Shown here: positions 1-6,727 of the stretch, piece after piece
Layout: each line of letters begins with the position of its first letter
Position numbering within the stretch: position 1 is the first letter of the stretch
From: Porticoccus sp.
Lineage (GTDB): Bacteria > Pseudomonadota > Gammaproteobacteria > Pseudomonadales > Porticoccaceae
Direction of reading: 5' to 3'
Assembly (NCBI GenBank): GCA_011049795.1
Contig: DRHD01000374.1
Location: forward strand, 1 to 17,144
Length of the DNA stretch: 17,144 nucleotides
Position numbers and translations under genes: made by a program
The notes under the pieces: model-generated
Told to the model about the DNA's origin: nothing
The model's database searches: none
The model's input: the letters and a program-made list of their open reading frames with translations, nothing else

Positions 1-896
1 ACCATCACCACACTACCAGAAGCCACCTCATCACCACGCTGCAAAAAAATGGCAGAGGGATTAGGGACTTCCCGTAACCCCTTGTCCGTCATGGCAAATA
101 CACCCAGCTCATTAATAGCACCAAAGCGATTTTTGTTGCTCCTCAGAGTACGAAAGTGGCTGTCGCTTGAGCCTTCCAGCATCAGAGAACAATCAATCAT
201 ATGCTCCAGAACTTTAGGCCCCGCAAGACTGCCATCCTTGGTTACGTGGCCCACCAACAAAAGCACTGTATGGGTTTGCTTGGCATAACGGATCAGCATC
301 GCCGCACTTTCCCGAACCTGAGACACGCTGCCCGGTGCAGATGTAACATCATCCAGGTGCACCACCTGAATGGAATCCACTACCAGAATTTTCGGCTGTA
401 GCTGCTCGGCAGTAGCGCAGATGACTTCTACCGATGTCTCCGCCATGATTTGCAGTTTTCCCGTGGGTAACCCGAGGCGACTAGCGCGCATAGCAACCTG
501 TTGGGGCGACTCCTCACCGGTGACATAAAGGGCCTTGTGACTTTCAGCCAACTGACAGAGTGTTTGCAGTAATAAGGTACTTTTCCCTGCCCCAGGCTCG
601 CCCCCCACCAAGATACAGGAGCCGGGAACCAGCCCCCCGCCCAACACCAGGTCCAGCTCTGCGGTGCCTGTGCCTATCCGGGGAATGTCCTCCAAGGCAA
701 TCTCTGCCAGCGTGCTCACCGCACCATCAGCGGCTCCAGCAAATCCCACACTACGACGACTCGTTGCACTTGTTGACCCCAAGCGCAATTCAGTCAGTGT
801 GTTCCAGGCATTACAGTCACTGCATTGCCCCTGCCATTTGCTGTAGTCAGAACCACAATCATTGCAAACGTAGGCAGTTGCCTTCTTTTTTACCAC
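1..896 (-). CDS. radA: DNA repair protein RadA, 3' end cut by the window edge
   Basis: RadA is a RecA-like ATPase that helps branch migration and processing of recombination intermediates. The visible 298 codons hold an N-terminal C4 zinc finger (Cys11, 14, 25, 28, two CxxC pairs), Walker A GGEPGAGKST at residues 98-107, a Walker B strand ending at Asp174 (ILVVDS), and the RadA-specific KNRFG motif at 255-259. The Lon-protease-like C-terminal domain is mostly missing because the family is about 450 residues long and the gene runs off the left edge. I chose the GTG at 896 because it has AGGAG about 8 bases upstream and is in frame with the zinc finger; the ATG at 921 is out of frame. The sequence is intact up to base 1. 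The 154 bases between radA and the next gene hold no clear terminator and must contain its promoter. Confidence 0.97.
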   Translation of the reverse strand, partial: MVKKKATAYVCNDCGSDYSKWQGQCSDCNAWNTLTELRLGSTSATSRRSVGFAGAADGAVSTLAEIALEDIPRIGTGTAELDLVLGGGLVPGSCILVGGEPGAGKSTLLLQTLCQLAESHKALYVTGEESPQQVAMRASRLGLPTGKLQIMAETSVEVICATAEQLQPKILVVDSIQVVHLDDVTSAPGSVSQVRESAAMLIRYAKQTHTVLLLVGHVTKDGSLAGPKVLEHMIDCSLMLEGSSDSHFRTLRSNKNRFGAINELGVFAMTDKGLREVPNPSAIFLQRGDEVASGSVVM

Positions 897-1050
897 AGAT
901 GGTTCTCCTAAAAATGACCATCAGCTTAACATGCCGTCCTCGCTCAAAAGAAACGACACGTATATCTGACAACAGGAATACTCGAAAAAATAAAGTCCCT
1001 GTTACGGTAATACTGATATAACCGGCAAGAGCTGCCAATTAACTTCGGGC

Positions 1051-3114
1051 TCAATGAAACTGAACCGTCGCCCTAACGAAAGTGCGTGTTTCAAAAACAT
1101 TACGCTGGTTAAATTCCTTATAGTCACTACCGAGGTTCTGACCAATCAACTCCAACTTGAGGTCAGAGCCACCGAAATTGAAGGTTCGAGCAATCCGCAT
1201 ATCAATACGGTCATAAGATTCGGTATCCCCACCCCAAAGAACCCAGGCCATGTCATCCAGATAATAATAACCAATACTCGCTTGCCAATGTTGGCTGAAG
1301 TCGTGGGACACCAACACACTACCCGTGTGCTTGGGTGTAGCATCATTCTCATGGAAACACCGAAATGCCAATGCCTGACAGTGTTGATCTACTTCAGAAA
1401 AAGCATAGGATAGCCATAGGCGAGTACGTTGGTTTAGCTTCCAATTAATACCCGCTTCAACGCCCGTGATATCTGTAGACCCACCATTAACATCAAGAAT
1501 TGCCCCTGAATTAAAAATGCTAGCAACTTCTGGATAAAAAGGGTCTAAAACATACTCGGCCTCATCCTCAAACTCCTCCCTGAAGACCTTTATATCAGTT
1601 GAGACCGTCCCATCTAACCAATGACCAATATAGCCTATCTCATAACTGCGCAGGCGCTCGGGGTCGAGCTTTCCAGGGGAAAGCTGCACCTGATCAAGCA
1701 CGGATCCATCGTTGAAACGAACAGCCACATCAATCAAATGTTCAGCTATAAACGGTTGTCGCCAGCTCTCTGATACAGCAAACCTCAGAACATGCCCTTT
1801 CGCCAATGTAACATTCACCCCTATACGAGGGGAGAATTCACCCTTATTTACATCATTATCTTCATAGGTAGTACCCGCATTCAACAGCACGCGGCCTGAC
1901 AGACGATATTCCAGGTTACCGTAAACGCGGTAGGTCTCCATGGTTTCCCACCCTATAATCGAAGCCGAAATCCCCTTGATCTTATCCTGACGATAACCCA
2001 ATCCCCACACAGCACGGGCCTCATCTCCGAGAGTCATCAACTGTTGAAACTCTATATCCAACCGCTTCGTCGTATAATCAAACACACCCCCCATTATTTG
2101 TTGATCCTGTTGCCCCGTTACCAAGGGCACTTGGGCTGGGGATATACCGAAAAGATCCGACAGAAGGCCTACATCAAATTTATCGTCTTCCTCACTAGAA
2201 CTCATCCCAACCTGGAAATACCATTCATTTCCCGGTGTGGCTGACTGGGTTAGCCTGAAATTACCATACTGCTCGGTAGCATCTTTATGGGTCGCAGGAT
2301 CAACAGAAAGCCCAGTACCTCCACGGCCCCAAGGCCCCTCAGCATGACCAAGTTGAAAATCTAGAGCGGTCCCAGCAGACATCTGATAATGGCCCTGAAA
2401 TCGTCCCGAACGAACCGTCGCTTCATCATTCACACCACTAAAGCCGTGAGTATGAAAGTAGTTGGCCGATGCCCGATAGTCGAATTTTTCCCCAACATGG
2501 GAATATTGTACGGAGGTAATGCCCATATCCCGACTACCTGTCGCCGCACTCATGCGCCAGCCAGGGTTGTCATAAGGCCCTCGAGTAATAATATTAATGG
2601 CGCCAATAAAAGCATTGGAACCAAATGAAACACTGGCGGGCCCTCGAACGACTTCAATGCGAGCAATATCGTCAACGACGATGCCCAGCCTATCCCAGTC
2701 CACAATACCAAACAGAGAACCGACGGCTACACGGCCATCAATCAATACCTGCATTCTTCGAGATAGGCCATCAGACTGGCCATGATAGGTCACCGCCGTA
2801 TGGTGGTCTCTCCAGCTCAAACCAACCTGAAAGCCCGGCACTAACCGCAACAGATCTGGGATTTCTAGAAAACCTGAGGCATCGATCATCTGGCGGTCGA
2901 TCACGGTAATAGCTACAGGAGTATCAGTGACCGGCTGCGGCAAACGGGTAGCCGCCACAACCATAGGGATATCTGTCAGCAAGTCCTCTTCCGTCAGACT
3001 GCCCTTCGCCAGTACAACATTAGAAAATAAGCTCAGTCCACAGAGGATACCGGTAGCCCACAGCACTACCGGCGAAAACTCACCCCCAGAGGTACGTCGG
3101 CTCCATTGCAACAT
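1051..3114 (-). CDS. TonB-dependent outer-membrane receptor (substrate unknown)
   Basis: This is a 687-residue outer-membrane active transporter of the TonB-dependent receptor family, driven by TonB-ExbB-ExbD. Residues 1-36 form a signal peptide ending NVVLA. A TonB-box-like segment (DIPMVVAATR, about 49-58) leads into the plug domain (about 60-175; motifs TPVAITVIDR, DLLRLVPGFQ, RIEVVRGPAS, GAINIITRG). A 22-strand-type barrel rich in aromatic and acidic residues ends in VQFH. The frame stays open to 3294, but that would overlap the divergent gene at 3239 and add an unrelated 60-residue leader. ATG 3114 has GGAAAG close upstream and gives a normal signal peptide; a GTG at 3189 is a weaker alternative. 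No siderophore, heme or cobalamin gene is nearby, so the ligand cannot be named. I see no link with radA or the primosome genes. Confidence 0.93.
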   Translation of the reverse strand: MLQWSRRTSGGEFSPVVLWATGILCGLSLFSNVVLAKGSLTEEDLLTDIPMVVAATRLPQPVTDTPVAITVIDRQMIDASGFLEIPDLLRLVPGFQVGLSWRDHHTAVTYHGQSDGLSRRMQVLIDGRVAVGSLFGIVDWDRLGIVVDDIARIEVVRGPASVSFGSNAFIGAINIITRGPYDNPGWRMSAATGSRDMGITSVQYSHVGEKFDYRASANYFHTHGFSGVNDEATVRSGRFQGHYQMSAGTALDFQLGHAEGPWGRGGTGLSVDPATHKDATEQYGNFRLTQSATPGNEWYFQVGMSSSEEDDKFDVGLLSDLFGISPAQVPLVTGQQDQQIMGGVFDYTTKRLDIEFQQLMTLGDEARAVWGLGYRQDKIKGISASIIGWETMETYRVYGNLEYRLSGRVLLNAGTTYEDNDVNKGEFSPRIGVNVTLAKGHVLRFAVSESWRQPFIAEHLIDVAVRFNDGSVLDQVQLSPGKLDPERLRSYEIGYIGHWLDGTVSTDIKVFREEFEDEAEYVLDPFYPEVASIFNSGAILDVNGGSTDITGVEAGINWKLNQRTRLWLSYAFSEVDQHCQALAFRCFHENDATPKHTGSVLVSHDFSQHWQASIGYYYLDDMAWVLWGGDTESYDRIDMRIARTFNFGGSDLKLELIGQNLGSDYKEFNQRNVFETRTFVRATVQFH

Positions 3115-3148
3115 GTACTTTCCATTTTTTATTATTATTGCTTGAAAC

Positions 3149-3178
3149 ATAGTACCGGTCAGCAGCAGCAATAGAAAA
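3149..3178 (-). promoter_or_regulatory. possible promoter of the TonB-dependent receptor gene
   Basis: On the minus strand TACTAT (3154-3149) matches the -10 consensus at four positions and lies 35 bases before the chosen start. The hexamer 18 bases further upstream (TTTTCT) is a poor -35. It sits in the 124-base divergent gap shared with the DnaT-like gene. Weak call by eye only. Confidence 0.25.
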
Positions 3179-3238
3179 CAACATCTCACCCCCTCGCTTT
3201 CCTTAAACTTGGCAATCAATTTCTGATAAAGTGGCCAG

Positions 3239-4327
3239 ATGTCCCTGATTCCAGAAAAACCCCTAGCCATTTCCCCGTCACTGGCCGCCACCATCGGCCT
3301 CGAAGAAGCAGTGCTTCTTCAGGCGCTCAGTGAGATGATGTGTCATGGTGAACAGGAATCCAGCAAGGGCTTTCAGTGGCTCAGCACCGACTGGCACCAA
3401 CTACAAAAAATCACCCCCTTCTGGTGCCCGAAGGAAATTCAACGTATTTCGGTCAGCCTACGTGACAAAGGTGTTTTACTGATTGCCTCTGCGCCGTTTA
3501 CCGAGAGTGAAGAGCTTCGCTTCGCCTTTAACGAACAGGCACTCCAAGTACCGTCGACCACCCAAAAACAGGGAGCAAGAACCATTGCTCCAAGCTGGCA
3601 ACCGGAATCAGAGATACTGCGTCAGCTCGATCAATACAATATCCCTACTGAATTTATCACCGCTCAGCTACCCGAATTTATCACCTACTGGACAGAGCGC
3701 AACGAACCACAATTCAGCTGGGGCTCCAAATTCATCAAGCATGTGCTCCGCCTCTGGCGCACACAGCAAACTGAATCCGCAAAGCGTGGTCAGCAGGCAT
3801 CCATGAGCAATAACTGGCAGCCCTCACAGGACGCCATGGAAATCCTTACTCACCAAGCAGGTATCAATGGGAATTTTGTGGAAGACGCTATTCCCGAATT
3901 CGTTCTTTACTGGGTGGAGAGAGGCGATGCATCCAACACTTGGAATAGCCGATTTATCATGCATGTAAAACGGCAGTGGGCACGATTCACTACCACCATG
4001 GAGCATGACTCGGAACCACGTTTACTGCCTGCCGATTGGCAGCCCAGTGAAGAGCTCTATGAAGTGCTAACACTGGCAAATATCTCACGCACTTTTGCCG
4101 AACGGCTAGTGCCAGAGTTTATACTTTACTGGCGAGACAGCGGCCAAATATATAGCTCTTGGAATACCAAATTTCTGCAACAGGTGAAGCGGGAATGGTC
4201 TCGTCAGCAATCCGCCTCTTCTCAGGTAATGACCAATGGACAACAGCAACGACCTCATCGATCAAACAGTACACGAAGTAGCAACCTCATCGACGAACTC
4301 AGCGACCGCAGCTGGGCCAGCACCTGA
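3239..4327 (+). CDS. DnaT-like primosomal protein with three tandem DnaT-type domains
   Basis: This 362-residue protein carries an N-terminal winged-helix-like domain (about 1-105, LAISPSLAATIGLEEAVLLQ). Three copies of the DnaT C-terminal single-strand-binding module follow, at about 119-174, 192-249 and 266-322. Each copy starts with WQP and contains [LI]PEF[IV]xYW, then SW or TWN, [KR]F and [HQ]V[KR]xxW. E. coli DnaT (179 residues) has one such domain and works in PriA-PriB-DnaT-DnaC replication restart. The linkers between copies are Ser/Gln/Thr rich, and the tail after 330 is polar. The start is ATG 3239, with only a weak ribosome-binding site. The last 92 bases overlap the next gene in another frame, so the two are translated from one message. 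A role in primosome assembly or helicase loading is inferred from domain and context. It is also typical of phage-derived modules, but no other phage gene is present. Confidence 0.85.
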   Translation: MSLIPEKPLAISPSLAATIGLEEAVLLQALSEMMCHGEQESSKGFQWLSTDWHQLQKITPFWCPKEIQRISVSLRDKGVLLIASAPFTESEELRFAFNEQALQVPSTTQKQGARTIAPSWQPESEILRQLDQYNIPTEFITAQLPEFITYWTERNEPQFSWGSKFIKHVLRLWRTQQTESAKRGQQASMSNNWQPSQDAMEILTHQAGINGNFVEDAIPEFVLYWVERGDASNTWNSRFIMHVKRQWARFTTTMEHDSEPRLLPADWQPSEELYEVLTLANISRTFAERLVPEFILYWRDSGQIYSSWNTKFLQQVKREWSRQQSASSQVMTNGQQQRPHRSNSTRSSNLIDELSDRSWAST

Positions 4328-4898
4328 ACACACTGCTCACCTGATTGATGCTATCAATCAGGTTTTCGCACTGTTTCGGTTGAACTACCACAATCAGTTT
4401 TATAGTGCATTTGCTGATACGGCATTGCTGAACCAGGCGAAACGTCTCTGGCTGGAAACGCTATCGTACTTCACAGAAGAACAAATCTTGCTCGGTGCTA
4501 AGCGGGTTATTGAAACATCCGACTACCTGCCCACACTCAACCGCATGTTACAGTGCTGTGAGGACTCAGCCACCAGCGAGGGGCTTCTCAGCCCGAAAGA
4601 TGCATACCATGAAGCCTGCAATGCACCCTCGCCCAAAGCTGCCTTCAACTGGTCTCACCTAGCAGTTTACTATGCAGGTTTGGAAACGGGCTGGTACCGC
4701 CTGTCCCATGAACCCGAATCAAGCAGTTACCCTGCTTTTCAGGAAAGCTATCGCAGTCTTTGCCGCGACATAGCTCAAGGACGACAACTCACCTCCCCTA
4801 TTGAGCCTCAATTAACAAAGGAAGAAAAACCTGCCCTCAGCAAAGAAGAGTCTCGAGCACGGTTAACGCAGCTAAAAAGCCAATTAAAACTAGATTAA
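4236..4898 (+). CDS. replication protein P-like (lambda P family) helicase-loader candidate
   Basis: This 220-residue protein resembles phage lambda P, which binds host DnaB and loads it at the origin. Supporting features are the arrangement HLIDAINQVFALF (35-47), a helical core with a conserved KRLWLETL (69-76), YLPTLNRML (97-105), a PKDAYHEAC segment and FNWSHLAVYYA (137-147). The C-terminal tail SKEESRARLTQLKSQLKL parallels the lambda P terminus. The N-terminal 34 residues are polar and disordered-looking. I kept ATG 4236, inside the upstream DnaT-like gene, because AGG lies 9 bases before it and no better in-frame start follows. Pairing with a DnaT-domain protein suggests the two jointly recruit DnaB, an inference from family knowledge. 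The assignment rests on overall pattern, not on a single diagnostic motif. Confidence 0.7.
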   Translation: MDNSNDLIDQTVHEVATSSTNSATAAGPAPEHTAHLIDAINQVFALFRLNYHNQFYSAFADTALLNQAKRLWLETLSYFTEEQILLGAKRVIETSDYLPTLNRMLQCCEDSATSEGLLSPKDAYHEACNAPSPKAAFNWSHLAVYYAGLETGWYRLSHEPESSSYPAFQESYRSLCRDIAQGRQLTSPIEPQLTKEEKPALSKEESRARLTQLKSQLKLD

Positions 4899-4925
4899 AA
4901 AATGCAGCCATATGGCTGCATTTTT
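4898..4925. terminator. bidirectional intrinsic terminator, perfect palindrome
   Basis: A 28-base perfect inverted repeat is centred between 4911 and 4912. It has a GC-containing core (GCAGCCATATGGCTGC) flanked by A5 on one side and T5 on the other, so it reads as a terminator on both strands. It begins on the last base of the stop codon of the P-like gene. It lies 93 bases beyond the stop of the convergent repeat-rich gene at 5019, and could serve both. Confidence 0.85.
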
Positions 4926-5018
4926 ATACGCTAGGAAAGAAACGCCCTTGAACGACTGCAAGCCAGTTTACTGCAGACTAAGGCTGCCATAAAACCAGCT
5001 CAACTGCCTAGTTTATTC

Positions 5019-5411
5019 CTAAAACTGCCACCATTTACGGCTATGCTCTTCGCGAGCGGCTTGACCCTGCTCAGAACCTTTACCCAGCTCTTTACGCTCC
5101 TGATCCGCTTTTTTGCCTAGATGCTTGTCCTGATCCGAAGACCTATCATCTGACCTGTCATCTCGCGATTTGTCTTTTTTTCCTTTCTTATCCGACTTGG
5201 ACTTGTCATCAGACTTATCGTCGGATCTATCATCTGACCTATCATCGGACTTGCCATCACGATCATTCTTTCGCATTTCATGTTTTTCAGACTTATGCTC
5301 TTTCATAGCCCCCTTATTACCCGCATCGTCTGGCTTTTTCGCCAACACCAACTGAGCAGAACCAAGGCCTAGCACTAGAGATGTAACAACTATCAGTAAC
5401 TTTTTCATCAT
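5019..5411 (-). CDS. secreted low-complexity protein with Ser-Asp-Asp-Arg/Lys repeats
   Basis: This is a 130-residue protein of unknown function. Residues 1-24 form a clear signal peptide (MMKKLL..., hydrophobic core, cleavage after LVLA). The mature part is extremely charged. About 50-95 is built of SDDR/SDDK units mixed with Lys runs, and the C terminus is GKGSEQGQAAREEHSRKWW plus a final QF. I recall similar GSEQGQ...EHSRKWW tails in other gammaproteobacterial hypothetical proteins, but this was not checked. A GGAGA site is 4 bases before ATG 5411 and 7 before the second ATG 5408, so either may be used. It lies 40 bases after the GlsB-like gene and is probably co-transcribed with it. Periplasmic or extracellular location, with ion or polyanion binding, is only a guess from composition. 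Confidence 0.8.
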   Translation of the reverse strand: MMKKLLIVVTSLVLGLGSAQLVLAKKPDDAGNKGAMKEHKSEKHEMRKNDRDGKSDDRSDDRSDDKSDDKSKSDKKGKKDKSRDDRSDDRSSDQDKHLGKKADQERKELGKGSEQGQAAREEHSRKWWQF

Positions 5412-5451
5412 AGTGTCTCCATATCCTTATCCATAAACGTATAAAACGGAT

Positions 5452-5700
5452 TTATTTTTTAATTTGGCGATAGATGATCAGCAACAATAGGGCACCCACG
5501 GTTGCCGTAGCAATACTACCCAGGCTAAAACCACCGGTAGTGCCCAACCCGAAGAAAGAACCAGCCCACCCGCCCACAAACGCGCCGGCAATACCCAGCA
5601 GTACCGTGACAATAAAACCGCCGCCGTCTTTTCCCGGCATCACTAGCTTGGCCAGAATTCCGGCAATCAGTCCCAATACAATCCAAGAAATAATACCCAT
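5452..5700 (-). CDS. GlsB/YeaQ/YmgE family stress-response membrane protein
   Basis: This 82-residue protein of the transglycosylase-associated family (PF04226) sits in the inner membrane. Three hydrophobic segments are visible: IISWIVLGLIAGILAKLVMPG, IVTVLLGIAGAFVGGWAG and a last one around ATATVGALLLLIIYR. The signature LIAGxLAKLVMPGKDGGG and the Gly-rich second helix are typical. ATG 5700 is preferred over the GTG one codon upstream because GGGAG then sits 7 bases away. Members are induced by general stress in enterobacteria and by stationary phase in others; the mechanism is unknown despite the family name. It lies between the MscS-type gene and the repeat-rich secreted protein on the same strand, which suggests an envelope-stress group. 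Confidence 0.93.
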   Translation of the reverse strand: MGIISWIVLGLIAGILAKLVMPGKDGGGFIVTVLLGIAGAFVGGWAGSFFGLGTTGGFSLGSIATATVGALLLLIIYRQIKK

Positions 5701-5723
5701 CACTTTTCTCCCTTATCGATGAT

Positions 5724-5752
5724 AAAAAAAGCCCCAACAATGTGGGGCTTTT
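5724..5752 (-). terminator. intrinsic terminator after the mscS-type gene
   Basis: The stem GCCCCA/TGGGGC (5731-5748, six-base loop) is followed on the minus strand by seven T (5730-5724). It is only 10 bases beyond the channel stop codon and only 24 bases before the GlsB-like start, so it lies in the immediate leader of that gene. The plus strand also shows T4 after the stem. Confidence 0.8.
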
Positions 5753-5757
5753 GTCTT

Positions 5758-6575
5758 TTAATCGTGATTGGCAATCTGATGCATATGTACATCGCTTTGC
5801 GGGAACGGGATGGAAATACCTTCTTCATCAAACCGCTTCTTGACCGCTTCGGTCAAGCCAAAGTAAACACCCCAGTAATCCGCCTTGCTCACCCAGGGAC
5901 GAACAACAAAGTTGACGCTGCTCTCCGCCAGCTCTACCACTGCTATTGTCGGTGCCGGATCCTGCAATACACGCTCATCTGCAGCAACTACCTCTTCTAG
6001 CACTTTTTTGGCTTTATCGATATCGTCACCATAGCCAATGCCCATCACTAGATCCACACGGCGAGTATCGTTGGTCGAGTAATTAGTGATCGTGCCACCC
6101 ATTGTCTGTCCATTCGGAATAATCACTCGCTTGTTGTCGCCAGTATTGAGCTCAGTGGTAAAGACGAGAACACTGGTGACAGTTCCAGACACACCGGCCA
6201 CCTCAACAAAGTCTCCCACTCGATAGGGCTTAAAGATCAGAATCAGCACACCCGCAGCAAAGTTAGCCAGCGACCCCTGTAGAGCCAAACCAACAGCAAG
6301 ACCTGCAGCACCGATAACGGCCACAAAGGATGCCGTGTGAATGCCTAGCTGACCCAATGCCGCAATAATGACAAAAACAACTACCGCGTAGTACACCAGT
6401 GTGGAAACAAAATTCTGGATGGCCACATCCATATTTTTTTCTGTAAAGCTTTTTCAACCACCCCACGGAGCCATGTAGCAATTATTCTACCAACAACAAA
6501 AATAACCAGTGCACTTAGCACCTTAAAACCAAAGTACAGAATAAAATTTCCGGCAGTTTCCATCATATCTTCCAT
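5758..6575 (-). pseudogene. small-conductance mechanosensitive channel (MscS family), broken by one-base frameshift
   Basis: MscS channels in the inner membrane release solutes on hypo-osmotic shock. The N-terminal frame starts at ATG 6575 with AAGGAG 7 bases upstream. It encodes the first membrane helix and runs to ALQKK, then falls out of frame and stops at 6381. The second frame resumes at NMDVAIQNFVSTLVYY and continues to 5758. It has the pore helix (AAGLAVGLALQGSLANFAAG), the beta domain (KPYRVGDFVEVAG, VIIPNG) and the C-terminal alpha/beta domain. Adding one A to the seven-A run (T7 at 6434-6440) gives a single 272-residue protein collinear with E. coli MscS (286). The two parts align without gap, so loss of one base is the simplest reading. 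The downstream part could start at ATG 6432, but it has no ribosome-binding site there. It may be a sequence error, a real mutation or a slippage-expressed gene. Confidence 0.85.
6434..6440 (-). other. seven-A homopolymer at the frameshift in the mscS-type gene
   Basis: On the minus strand the frame reads CAG AAA AAA ATA TGG. A -1 slip, or an eighth A, gives CAG AAA AAA AAT ATG GAT and restores the MscS frame exactly at the expected residue. Slippage by ribosome or polymerase is conceivable here. No downstream stimulatory structure was checked. Confidence 0.8.
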
Positions 6576-6628
6576 CAGTTTTCTCCTTAAAAAAGGTTAT
6601 TTGTCAGATTCGTAGTCCGTTAAGCCAA

Positions 6629-6658
6629 ATCCTAGCTATCAATTTTCAGAAAGACCAA
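6629..6658 (-). promoter_or_regulatory. possible sigma-70 promoter for the mscS-type gene
   Basis: TTGGTC (6658-6653), an 18-base spacer and TAGGAT (6634-6629) lie in the 152-base gap after parC, about 54 bases before the channel start. The match is moderate and the call was made by eye. Confidence 0.3.
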
Positions 6659-6727
6659 CCACGAAAATAGTACAAACAGGCGTCAGGGTGAATATTTGGT
6701 CATTAAAAACATTGCCAGAGGCTAATA

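Noticed and set aside
560..1021. Plus-strand open frame of 153 codons opposite radA.
   Set aside because: Composition (Pro, Arg, Cys, His rich) and complete overlap with conserved radA indicate a shadow.
3115..3294. 60-residue upstream extension of the TonB-dependent receptor frame.
   Set aside because: It overlaps the divergent DnaT-like start, lacks a ribosome-binding site and displaces a clean signal peptide; ATG 3114 is better.
5170..5355. Plus-strand frame with SSDL repeats.
   Set aside because: It mirrors the DNA repeats of the minus-strand secreted protein, which has a signal peptide and ribosome-binding site.
6430..6432. ATG 6432 as a genuine start of a shortened MscS protein.
   Set aside because: No ribosome-binding site, and the first membrane helix expected for MscS is encoded immediately upstream in the other frame.
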